From: Alphaproteobacteria bacterium
Lineage (GTDB): Bacteria; Pseudomonadota; Alphaproteobacteria; Rhizobiales; Devosiaceae
Length of the DNA: 12,274 bases
Assembly (NCBI GenBank): GCA_018820005.1
Contig: JAHJOS010000688.1
Location: 1-12,274 of the forward strand
Direction: 5' to 3'
Of the stretch, positions 1 through 6,415 are shown in pieces. Every line of letters begins with the position of its first letter. The stretch's first letter is position 1. The notes under the pieces are model-generated. The model saw nothing but the letters and a program-made list of their open reading frames with translations. It searched no databases and had not been told where the DNA came from. The position numbers and the translations under genes are program-made.

Positions 1-1
1 G

Positions 2-583
2 CTCCACGCTGACGGGACGGGAACCGGGTCAGGCCGCTCCATGCCAGGCATTGATCTGGGCAGCGCCGTGCTGCAGGCAGTCGAATCCGGACTCATCGTC
101 AAAGGCGGCGGGCATGCCATGGCAGCCGGTATTACAATAAAGTCGGGTCAGCTCGGACCCTTGCGGTCTTTCCTCGCCGATACGCTGTCCGTAGACGTCG
201 CCAGCGCCCGGGCTGCCAGTTCGCTCAAGGTTGATGCGGCGCTGACCGCACGCGGCGCGTCCCTCGATCTGGTGCGCGATCTGGAGCGGGCAGGGCCCTA
301 TGGCTCGGGCAACCCCGGCCCGGTCTTCGCCTTTCCCGCCCATCGCGCCAAGTTCGCCCAGGCTGTCGGCAAGGGCGGCCACGTCAGTTTTGCCCTGGTC
401 TCCGAAGACGGCGCGCGGCTCAAGGCTATTGCCTTTCGTGCTGCCAGTAGCGCGATCGGCGATGCCCTTTTGCGCGGCAACGACGGGGCGTTTCACTTTG
501 CCGGCAGCCTCGGGATCGATCACTATCAAGGTCGCGAACAGGTACAGTTTCGCCTCACCGATCTTGCTAAGCCCAAGGGATGA
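2..583 (+). CDS. recJ: Single-stranded-DNA-specific exonuclease RecJ, C-terminal part (5' end outside window)
   Basis: RecJ is a 5'-3' single-strand DNA exonuclease of recombination and mismatch repair. The frame is open from base 2, so the gene starts upstream; about 193 C-terminal residues of a protein usually near 600 are present. The first residues include GSGRSMPGIDLG, followed by VKGGGHAMAAG, the DHHA1-type glycine/histidine motif of RecJ. The rest fits the C-terminal OB-like DNA-binding part, ending QFRLTDLAKPKG before the TGA at 581-583. An ATG at 41 lies inside the conserved motif and is not the true start. The N-terminal DHH metal-binding motifs are not in the window. No clear terminator follows; the next operon has its own promoter 15 bases downstream. 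Confidence 0.93.
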   Translation, partial: LHADGTGTGSGRSMPGIDLGSAVLQAVESGLIVKGGGHAMAAGITIKSGQLGPLRSFLADTLSVDVASARAASSLKVDAALTARGASLDLVRDLERAGPYGSGNPGPVFAFPAHRAKFAQAVGKGGHVSFALVSEDGARLKAIAFRAASSAIGDALLRGNDGAFHFAGSLGIDHYQGREQVQFRLTDLAKPKG

Positions 584-597
584 CTGAAACTTTTAGC

Positions 598-626
598 TGA
601 TCTAGCGCGTTTCTGGTTGCGTAAGA
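598..626 (+). promoter_or_regulatory. Predicted RpoE (ECF11-type) promoter of the lipid operon
   Basis: A -35 element TGATCT (598-603) and a -10 element TAAGA (622-626) are separated by exactly 18 bases. This fits the TGATCC-N18-TAAGA-like consensus recalled for R. sphaeroides sigma-E and closely matches the promoter in front of rpoE in this window (TGATCT-N18-TAGGAG). Transcription would begin near 633, leaving a leader of about 25 bases with GAGGGA at 641-646 before the ATG at 658. The sequence match is direct; recognition by this RpoE is inferred. Confidence 0.75.
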
Positions 627-657
627 GGCCTAACGACACTGAGGGACCACACCGATC

Positions 658-1992
658 ATGAACGCCACGAATATCGCCGTCATTGGATCGGGAATATCTG
701 GACTTTCAGCGGCTTGGCTGCTTTCTCAGACTCAAAATGTCACCATTTTCGAACAGGCGGGGCGTCTGGGCGGCCACTCCAACACGGTGACGGCCAAAGT
801 GCCTGAGGGTGAGGTTGCCGTCGACACCGGCTTCATCGTCTACAACGAGAACAATTACCCCAATTTGACCGCCTTCTTTGACCACCTCGGCGTGCCAACG
901 GTCGATTCCTGGATGAGCTTTGCCGTCTCCATCGGCGAGGGAAAACGCGAGTACTCCGGCGAGTATCTCAATGGTCTGTTTGGCCAGCGGCGCAACATCA
1001 TCCGTCCTGAGCACTGGAAGCTGGTGGGAGACATCCTGCGCTTTTTCCGGGCCGCCGAAAAGCAGATTGCCCAGTGCCCAGATGACCTCTCGATTGCCGA
1101 ATTTCTTGACCGCTTCGGCTATTCGCGGGTGTTTATCCAGGATCATATCCTGCCGATTTCGGCGGCTATCTGGTCTACGCCGTCGCGCGAGATGCTGAGT
1201 TTTCCTGCCAAGACCTTCATTGAGTTCTTTGCCAATCACTCCCTGTTGCAGGTCAACAACCGACCGCTCTGGCGCACCGTTAACGGTGGCAGCCAGCAAT
1301 ATGTCACCCGTATCGTCAGCCACGCGCCCTTTGAAAGTGTTCTGAATGCTCAGATCAAGGCCGTGGAGCGCAATTCAACCGGTGTGGAACTGGTTTTTGC
1401 TGATGGCAGCCGCCGCGGCTTCGATCAGGTGGTCTTTGCCTGCCATGCTGACCAGGCGCTCGCATTGCTCGCAGATCCAAGCGAAGCCGAGCGTGACGTT
1501 CTAGGAAGCTTCCGGTTCAGCAAGAACCGCGCGACGCTTCATACCGATGTCAGCTTCATGCCGAAACGCAAGCATCTGTGGTCCTCATGGAACTACCTGC
1601 GCAAGGCAGGCAGCGAGTGCGACCTGAGCCTGACCTATTGGATGAACGAACTGCAGCCGCTGCCGACAAAGTCCAACCTGTTTGTTACGCTCAACGCCTA
1701 TCGCGACTTTGCGCCGGGCAGTGTGCAGTACGAGGTCGACTACGAACATCCACTGTTCGATGGGCGGGCCATCGCGGCGCAGCGCAACCTCTGGCAGATC
1801 CAGGGCGTGCAGCAGACCTGGTTCGCGGGCGCCTGGATGGGCTATGGTTTCCACGAAGACGGGCTGCAGGCGGGTCTGGAAGTTGCCGAGCGGATCGGCC
1901 CCAACCAGCGGCCCTGGACGGTTGCCGAGGCGCGGGGCCGTATTGCCCATAACTGGGTTGAAGGAGACCGGCAGCAGTGGGCAGCCCAATAG
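658..1992 (+). CDS. NAD(P)/FAD-dependent oxidoreductase of the lipid-modification operon (COG2907-like, amine-oxidase fold)
   Basis: This 444-residue flavoprotein has an N-terminal Rossmann motif GSGISG (residues 10-15), acidic E32 ending the second strand to bind the ribose, then RLGGHSNT (36-43) and DTGFIVYNENN (56-66), typical of the COG2907 flavin amine oxidase-like family. The C-terminal WFAGAWMGYGFHEDGLQAG stretch is the usual second FAD-contact region. No signal peptide is seen. Family members commonly sit beside DUF1365 and Cfa-like genes, as here, and flavoproteins in such loci desaturate or reduce modified phospholipid acyl chains; UfaD of furan-fatty-acid synthesis is a possible relative. 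The exact reaction cannot be read from sequence. GAGGGA at 641-646 serves the ATG. Its 3' end overlaps the next gene by 16 bases, suggesting coupling. Confidence 0.85.
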   Translation: MNATNIAVIGSGISGLSAAWLLSQTQNVTIFEQAGRLGGHSNTVTAKVPEGEVAVDTGFIVYNENNYPNLTAFFDHLGVPTVDSWMSFAVSIGEGKREYSGEYLNGLFGQRRNIIRPEHWKLVGDILRFFRAAEKQIAQCPDDLSIAEFLDRFGYSRVFIQDHILPISAAIWSTPSREMLSFPAKTFIEFFANHSLLQVNNRPLWRTVNGGSQQYVTRIVSHAPFESVLNAQIKAVERNSTGVELVFADGSRRGFDQVVFACHADQALALLADPSEAERDVLGSFRFSKNRATLHTDVSFMPKRKHLWSSWNYLRKAGSECDLSLTYWMNELQPLPTKSNLFVTLNAYRDFAPGSVQYEVDYEHPLFDGRAIAAQRNLWQIQGVQQTWFAGAWMGYGFHEDGLQAGLEVAERIGPNQRPWTVAEARGRIAHNWVEGDRQQWAAQ

Positions 1993-2762
1993 CGCCCCGC
2001 GCCGACAGCGCCGGCGCGATCTATGTGGGAGACGTCGTGCACAAGCGGGCTCGGCCCGTCCGCCACAATCTGCGCTACCGGGTGTTCTCGATGCTGGTCG
2101 ATCTCGATCAGCTTGATTCTCTTGATGAGAAACTGCGCTTCTTCTCATTGAATCGATTCAATTTTGTGTCTCTGATGTCCAGGGATTTCGGCCCCCGGGA
2201 CGGCAGCAGTATCGCGTCATTTATCCGTGCTCGCGCGGCAGAGGCAGGGGTCCCCGACATTGCCCGCATCCGGATGCTGGCTTATCCGCGGCTGCTCGGC
2301 TTTGCCTTCAATCCAATCACCGCATACTTTTGTGAAGACAGTCGGGGTGCCGTGCGTTTCATGGCCTATGAAGTACGCAACACCTTTGGCGAGCACCATT
2401 TTTACCAGGCCGAAATTGCCGCTGGAGCGACCGAAATCACGCACGAAAATCCCAAGGCGTTCTACGTATCCCCGTTCAATTCAATGGCCGGAAACTATCG
2501 CTTCTCTGTGCGGCCACCGGCGGAAAATGTGTTTCTGGGCATTACCCTGTCGGATGAAGACGGCGGCCTGGTAACGACCTACTTCGATGCCGGCCGACGG
2601 GAGCTTACCGACGCAACGCTCTTGAAGCTGCTGCTTGCATATCCACTTATGACCGTTAAAGTGGTGATCGGTATACACTGGGAAGCTCTGCTTTTGTGGC
2701 TCAAGGGTGTGCCGCCGACGCTTGGATTGCGGCGCCTGCTCAAGAACGGGCGCCAAGTGTAG
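1977..2762 (+). CDS. DUF1365 family protein
   Basis: This 261-residue protein carries the DUF1365 hallmarks: AIYVGDVVHKRARPVRHNLRYR near residues 14-34, YPRLLGFAFNPITAYFCED near 100-118, NTFGEHHFYQ, and KAFYVSPFNSM followed by NYRFSVRPP. The family's biochemical role is not established to my knowledge; it is nearly always found between or beside a flavin oxidoreductase and a Cfa-like methyltransferase, so a role in phospholipid acyl-chain modification is inferred from context. The GTG at 1977 is chosen because AAGGAG lies at 1961-1966, ten bases upstream, and the N-terminal part of the family motif starts soon after. The start lies inside the upstream gene. The end is 24 bases before the methyltransferase start. 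Confidence 0.82.
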   Translation: MGSPIAPRADSAGAIYVGDVVHKRARPVRHNLRYRVFSMLVDLDQLDSLDEKLRFFSLNRFNFVSLMSRDFGPRDGSSIASFIRARAAEAGVPDIARIRMLAYPRLLGFAFNPITAYFCEDSRGAVRFMAYEVRNTFGEHHFYQAEIAAGATEITHENPKAFYVSPFNSMAGNYRFSVRPPAENVFLGITLSDEDGGLVTTYFDAGRRELTDATLLKLLLAYPLMTVKVVIGIHWEALLLWLKGVPPTLGLRRLLKNGRQV

Positions 2763-2786
2763 CGAAATGTTGGATCGTTTCGACCA

Positions 2787-4022
2787 ATGACAAAAACAGC
2801 AATTGATAGCACCCAGACAGGTGTAACCCCGTGGACCAGCTTCATTTCCTGGCTGGTGGACCGTATTGGCGTGTCGCTGATCGGCAACCCAAGTCGCGGC
2901 GGCATTACCGTGATATTTCCCAATGGACGCACCCGCACTGTCGGCAGGCCCGCCACAGGTGAGCATGCCGTTCTGCGCTTGAACAATTTCAAGGTCCTGA
3001 GCGAAGCCATGCAGCGTGGCACCGTCGGTTTTGCCGCCGCCTACATGCGTGGCGACATCGAGGTCGATGACCTGACGGCGCTGTTCCGCTTCTTCCTGCA
3101 GAACCGCGACATGTTCGAGAAGGCCAATCCTGGCTTCTTCCGCCGGGCCGCGGGCGACCTGCACTACCATCTGTCGCGGCGCAACACGCTGGAAGGCTCC
3201 AAGAAGAACATCGCTGAGCACTATGACCTCGGCAACGATTTCTATGGCCAGTGGCTCGACCCCTCCATGACCTATTCATCGGCCGTGTTCACTTCCGGTG
3301 ACCAGAGCCTGGAAGAGGCACAGCTGGTAAAATATCGCCGCGTCGCCGATATGGCCGGCATTACCGAGGGCTCCTCGGTGCTTGAGATCGGCTGCGGCTG
3401 GGGCGGCTTTGCTGAGACGATTGCCCGGGACTACAAGGCCAACCTGCGTGGCATCACCCTGTCCGCCGAGCAGCTCAAGTTCGGCCAGCAGCGCCTGGCC
3501 CGCCAGGGACTGGATGATCGCGCCTCGCTGGTCTTTGAGGACTATCGCCACACCGAGGGCCAGTTCGACCATATCGGCTCCATCGAAATGATCGAGGCAG
3601 TGGGCGAGGACAATTGGCCGAGCTACTTCCAGGCCGTACATGATCGACTCAAGCCGGGCGGCACGGCCGCCATTCAGGCCATCACCATTGCCGAGGCCGA
3701 TTTTGACGGCTATCGCACCGGCCCGGATTTTATCCAGCGCTACATCTTTCCGGGCGGCATGCTGCTGACCAAGACGGTGATGCGCGAGTTCGGCGAGAAA
3801 TATGGCCTGGTGCTGGAGAACATCGACACTTTTGGCCTATCATATGCCCGCACACTGCGGCTGTGGCGCGAGCGGTTCCTCGAACGTTGGGCCATGATTG
3901 CGCCGCTCGGCTATGACGAAGAGTTCCAGCGCAAATGGGTCTACTATCTGAGCTACTGCGAAGCCGGCTTTGCCGAAGGCACGATAGACGTCGGCATCTA
4001 TCAGTATCGCCGTCCTGCTTGA
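2787..4022 (+). CDS. Cyclopropane-fatty-acyl-phospholipid synthase family SAM methyltransferase (possibly methyl-branching rather than cyclopropanating)
   Basis: This 411-residue enzyme would transfer a methyl group from SAM to the double bond of unsaturated acyl chains in membrane phospholipid. Residues 1-130 form the family's lipid-interacting N-terminal part; EHYDLGNDFY (144-153) opens the catalytic domain and VLEIGCGWGGF (198-208) binds SAM. By eye against E. coli Cfa, bicarbonate-site residues E239, I268 and Y317 are kept as E270, I299 and Y353, but C139 is Ser165 (TYSSAVF) and H266 is Gln297 (AIQAITI). That argues for a methylene or methyl-branched product rather than a cyclopropane. 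The ATG at 2787 is the first possible start after the in-frame stop ending the previous gene; its Shine-Dalgarno site is weak, consistent with coupling. It is the last gene of the RpoE-type operon. Confidence 0.88.
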   Translation: MTKTAIDSTQTGVTPWTSFISWLVDRIGVSLIGNPSRGGITVIFPNGRTRTVGRPATGEHAVLRLNNFKVLSEAMQRGTVGFAAAYMRGDIEVDDLTALFRFFLQNRDMFEKANPGFFRRAAGDLHYHLSRRNTLEGSKKNIAEHYDLGNDFYGQWLDPSMTYSSAVFTSGDQSLEEAQLVKYRRVADMAGITEGSSVLEIGCGWGGFAETIARDYKANLRGITLSAEQLKFGQQRLARQGLDDRASLVFEDYRHTEGQFDHIGSIEMIEAVGEDNWPSYFQAVHDRLKPGGTAAIQAITIAEADFDGYRTGPDFIQRYIFPGGMLLTKTVMREFGEKYGLVLENIDTFGLSYARTLRLWRERFLERWAMIAPLGYDEEFQRKWVYYLSYCEAGFAEGTIDVGIYQYRRPA

Positions 4023-4037
4023 GTGGCACGGCGATAC

Positions 4038-4058
4038 ACCTGCGCCTCATGCGCAGGT
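4038..4058. terminator. Hairpin between convergent operons, possible bidirectional terminator
   Basis: ACCTGCGC (4038-4045) and GCGCAGGT (4051-4058) form a perfect 8-bp GC-rich stem with a CTCAT loop, 15 bases after the methyltransferase stop and about 60 bases past the stop of the facing short-chain dehydrogenase. Neither side has a clear U tract, so it may only assist termination or protect 3' ends. Confidence 0.45.
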
Positions 4059-4120
4059 CATTCGCCTGGCAAAGCATGGTCGGCGACATGGTCGCCCACG
4101 CAGAAGTCGTGAGGGATCGC

Positions 4121-4882
4121 TTAGTTGTCTTTGGGTAGCATCTTGCCGGTAAGCCAGAAGAAGACGGGGTAGGGCAGCCACCGCACCGTCTTCATCAGCC
4201 AGACCATCCTGCGCGGGAAGGCAATTTCGAACCGATCCGAACCAAGCAAGCCGTTGACTATGCGCCCGGCCGCGTCGTCGGTTTCCATCAGGAACGGCAT
4301 GGGGAAGTCGTTCTTTGCGGTCAGCTCGGATTTCACGAAGCCTGGCGCGATCATGCGGACGATCACCTTTTTCGGCGCCAGTTCGGAGCGCATGGTCTCG
4401 AGCAGGTTGATCAGGCCCGCCTTGGTCGATGAGTAGGCCGCCGACCGCGGCAGACCGAAATAGCCGGCCACCGATGCAATGACGGCGAAATGACCGCCGC
4501 CTTGGCGGGTCATCTGCGCGATCAGTGGATTGGCGACGCGGATCACGCCGAGATAATTGGTGTCGACGACCGTGGCGAACTGCTCGAAATCATAGTTGCC
4601 AACCTCCATGGGCTGCCATGCGGCAGCGCCAAATATGAACAGATCGATCCGTCCATGATCGGCGGCAATCTTGTTGACGGTGTCACTGACCGCCGCGCTG
4701 TCGGTGACATCGAGCGGGTAGGGCACAATGCCGGCGTGCGCTTTGGCAACGGCCTCAAGCTTCTCCACCCGCCGGCCCGAGATGGCCACGGTCCAGCCGC
4801 GCTCTGCAAGCTTGTTGGCCACCGCTGCGCCAATGCCCGAGCCGCCCCCGATGATCCAGGCCACGCCCGGCTGCAATGTCAT
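4121..4882 (-). CDS. Short-chain dehydrogenase/reductase (SDR), third gene of the rpoE-chrR operon
   Basis: This is a 253-residue classical SDR. The NAD(P)-binding motif GGGSGIG is at residues 12-18, RR at 37-38 after the second strand favours NADPH, the structural Asn is N109 (DTNYLG), and the catalytic residues are Ser137 (IASVAG), Tyr150 and Lys154 (YSSTK). The usual NNAG motif reads FGAAA. A hydrophobic C-terminal stretch near 226-246 (tryptophan- and phenylalanine-rich) could dock on the membrane, which would suit a lipid or aldehyde substrate. The ATG at 4882 overlaps the chrR stop as ATGA, so it is probably translationally coupled to chrR and under RpoE control. SDR genes are known members of RpoE regulons in other alphaproteobacteria; the substrate here is unknown. 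Confidence 0.88.
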   Translation of the reverse strand: MTLQPGVAWIIGGGSGIGAAVANKLAERGWTVAISGRRVEKLEAVAKAHAGIVPYPLDVTDSAAVSDTVNKIAADHGRIDLFIFGAAAWQPMEVGNYDFEQFATVVDTNYLGVIRVANPLIAQMTRQGGGHFAVIASVAGYFGLPRSAAYSSTKAGLINLLETMRSELAPKKVIVRMIAPGFVKSELTAKNDFPMPFLMETDDAAGRIVNGLLGSDRFEIAFPRRMVWLMKTVRWLPYPVFFWLTGKMLPKDN

Positions 4883-5532
4883 AGTCCGAACAGAGGCTGC
4901 AGCGCGCGCATCAGACGCCCTTGAAAGGTGAGCTTGGCGTCGACCGCCACCAGGCAGATGCAGTCCTCGCCCGGCTCGGCGATGGGCTGGTGTTCGACGT
5001 CTTCATCGTGATCGGCCAGATCGCCCTTGGCGAACCGCCCGAAGCGGTCGCTATAGGCACCCTGCAGGATCAGCGTCAGTTCCTGCCCCCCGTGCCCATG
5101 CTCTGGCACGCGCCGCCCAGCGGCTACGCGCAACAGCATCAGGCGCGACTTGCCGTCCTGGCTCCAGGCAAGGTCGGCCGTCCCCACGCCCGGCCCCGTC
5201 CATTTCCAGCGCACGCTGTCCAGCCCGCCTGGCAGATAGCTGCGCAAGGGCAGGGGGAGGCCGTCGTCGCCGGCAGTGGCAGGTTGTGCCACCTCGATAC
5301 GGTCATCGTTGTCCAGCGCGTCCATGAGACGGCTCAGCGCGCGGTCGGACAGATCTGCCGCCGGCTCGTCATTCAACAGGGCGCCGCCGATAGAATTCAT
5401 GTGCCGAAGTGATTCCCGCCCGCCTTCTGACATGGCCAGATGTGTTGCCACGACCGCAGCAAAGGGCTCATCGAGTGTGCCGGCGCTGAACGCCATCAGG
5501 GTTGCGATATCGGGGTGATGATTGATTGTCAT
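4879..5532 (-). CDS. chrR: ChrR-type cupin anti-sigma factor with non-canonical zinc site
   Basis: ChrR holds RpoE inactive until singlet oxygen or related signals release it. The 217-residue protein has an N-terminal anti-sigma domain (about 1-80) and a C-terminal cupin (about 95-200). The cupin keeps a complete metal site, H145-G-H147 with E151 (HGHGGQE) and H181, plus the DCIC pair C191/C193. In the N-terminal domain H6 and H31 align with the R. sphaeroides zinc ligands, but where C35 and C38 are expected the sequence reads HLAMSEGG, giving S35 and G38. I checked these codons on the minus strand. Either zinc is bound differently or not at all. The start at 5532 overlaps the rpoE stop as ATGA and its end overlaps the SDR start in the same way. 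A shift in frame is unlikely because both flanks stay in frame. Confidence 0.87.
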   Translation of the reverse strand: MTINHHPDIATLMAFSAGTLDEPFAAVVATHLAMSEGGRESLRHMNSIGGALLNDEPAADLSDRALSRLMDALDNDDRIEVAQPATAGDDGLPLPLRSYLPGGLDSVRWKWTGPGVGTADLAWSQDGKSRLMLLRVAAGRRVPEHGHGGQELTLILQGAYSDRFGRFAKGDLADHDEDVEHQPIAEPGEDCICLVAVDAKLTFQGRLMRALQPLFGL

Positions 5533-6128
5533 TGCAGGTCCTCCAGCAAGGGCCGGAGCCGTTCATAGGCGAGTCTAAGTCGCGATTTCACTGTGCCCAG
5601 GGGAATGCCGATTGATTCAGCAATTTGGGCGTGCGGCATGTCTTGGACGAAGCTTAGGCGCACCACTTCCTGCTGCTCGACCGGCAGCGACTTGAGGGCC
5701 AGCGTCACCCGCTCGATGACCTGGTTCTGTTCTACCAGACTGCTGCCGCTGGGTGCGTCACTGGCCAGCTCAAGGGATTCGAGATCTTCATAGGGCTTGT
5801 TGGATTGCCGACGCAGCTGATCGATGCGCAGGTTCCTGGCAATGGTGAAAATCCAGGTGCTGGGCGCCCCTCGCTGCTGCGAATACATCGCGGCCTTGCG
5901 CCACACTGAAACAAAGGTTTCCTGCACCAGATCCTCGGCCAGCGCATCGCTGGATCCAAGTTTCATCATCATCGACTTAATACGCGGCCCGAAATGGCTG
6001 AACAGGGCAGCAAGAGCCGCCTTGTCCCGATGTTCTGCTACACGCAGCAGCAGGCTGGATGGATCGTCGGTCTCGACGGGCACGGAAATCCGTCCAATAA
6101 TTGTCTCTGTCATAGCTAAGGCATACAT
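5529..6128 (-). CDS. rpoE: ECF RNA polymerase sigma factor, RpoE/ECF11-like
   Basis: This 199-residue sigma factor directs the photo-oxidative (singlet-oxygen) stress response in relatives. Region 2 spans about residues 35-107 (ALAALFSHFGPRIKSMMM, then EDLVQETFVSVWRKAA and WIFTIARNLRIDQLRR). Region 4 is about 140-192, with the helix-turn-helix in HAQIAESIGIPLGTVKSRL. The frame stays open to a GTG at 6185, but the -35/-10 promoter lies at 6151-6180, inside that extension. I therefore choose the ATG at 6128, which has GGAG (6138-6135) six bases upstream; the ATG at 6113 gives 194 residues and has no good ribosome site. The stop overlaps the chrR start (ATGA), the usual sigma/anti-sigma coupling. 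It is probably autoregulated and probably also drives the lipid operon facing it. Confidence 0.9.
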   Translation of the reverse strand: MYALAMTETIIGRISVPVETDDPSSLLLRVAEHRDKAALAALFSHFGPRIKSMMMKLGSSDALAEDLVQETFVSVWRKAAMYSQQRGAPSTWIFTIARNLRIDQLRRQSNKPYEDLESLELASDAPSGSSLVEQNQVIERVTLALKSLPVEQQEVVRLSFVQDMPHAQIAESIGIPLGTVKSRLRLAYERLRPLLEDLQ

Positions 6129-6150
6129 CGGCTTCTCCGCGCCTGTAAGC

Positions 6151-6180
6151 CTCCTACGATAGCTATCGCTTACCAGATCA
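6151..6180 (-). promoter_or_regulatory. Predicted autoregulatory RpoE promoter of rpoE-chrR-SDR
   Basis: On the minus strand TGATCT (6180-6175) is followed after exactly 18 bases by TAGGAG (6156-6151). The -35 and spacing are identical to the promoter before the lipid operon, and the -10 regions are alike (TAAGAGGC and TAGGAGGC). The start of transcription would fall near 6144, giving a 5' leader of about 16 bases to the ATG at 6128. Autoregulation is inferred from this match. Confidence 0.7.
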
Positions 6181-6194
6181 ATCACAAGCGATAG
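6157..6194. repeat. Nested inverted repeats over the rpoE promoter (possible operator)
   Basis: The spacer of the rpoE promoter holds a perfect 12-bp palindrome CGATAGCTATCG (6157-6168). Overlapping it, CTATCGCTT (6163-6171) and AAGCGATAG (6186-6194) form a perfect 9-bp inverted repeat with a 14-base spacer that brackets the -35 element. Three half-sites of the same word around one promoter suggest a protein-binding site; no binding protein can be named. Confidence 0.5.
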
Positions 6195-6226
6195 ACGCCC
6201 GCATTTGCTGAGCCCGGAGCACAGGG

Positions 6227-6248
6227 AAAACGGATCGACCAGCCGATC
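6227..6248 (-). terminator. Possible weak intrinsic terminator after the tRNA-Glu pair
   Basis: Reading the minus strand, GATCG (6248-6244) and CGATC (6237-6233) form a 5-bp stem with a 6-base loop, followed by CG and TTTT (6230-6227). It lies about 42 bases after the tRNA-Glu(CTC) 3' end and before the rpoE promoter. The stem is short, so the call is tentative. Confidence 0.35.
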
Positions 6249-6290
6249 GCTGTAAAGTCAGACGGGGCTCAAAGCTGTTGGGAGAGTTCC

Positions 6291-6365
6291 TGGTACGCCC
6301 ACGGGGAATCGAACCCCGCTCTGCACCGTGAGAGGGTGCCGTCCTGACCGATAGACGATGGGCGC
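6291..6365 (-). tRNA. tRNA-Glu (anticodon CTC)
   Basis: The 75-base minus-strand sequence folds as a full cloverleaf: acceptor GCGCCCA pairing with TGGGCGT (one G-U at the end), D arm GTCT/GGAC, anticodon arm GCACC-CTCTCAC-GGTGC with anticodon CTC, T arm CGGGG-TTCGATT-CCCCG, discriminator A and an encoded CCA. It reads GAG codons. It lies 50 bases downstream of a second tRNA-Glu, with which it is probably co-transcribed. Confidence 0.96.
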
Positions 6366-6415
6366 GGACCTAGGAAACTGCCGCTCAATTTATGCCATCC
6401 CTCCGTGAAAAGGAA

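Noticed and set aside
1585..2148. A 187-codon minus-strand open frame opposite the oxidoreductase/DUF1365 junction
   Set aside because: Both plus-strand genes keep family motifs on either side, and this frame shows none.
2481..3221. A 246-codon minus-strand open frame across the DUF1365 and methyltransferase genes
   Set aside because: It crosses the boundary of two well-supported plus-strand genes and has no family motif or ribosome site.
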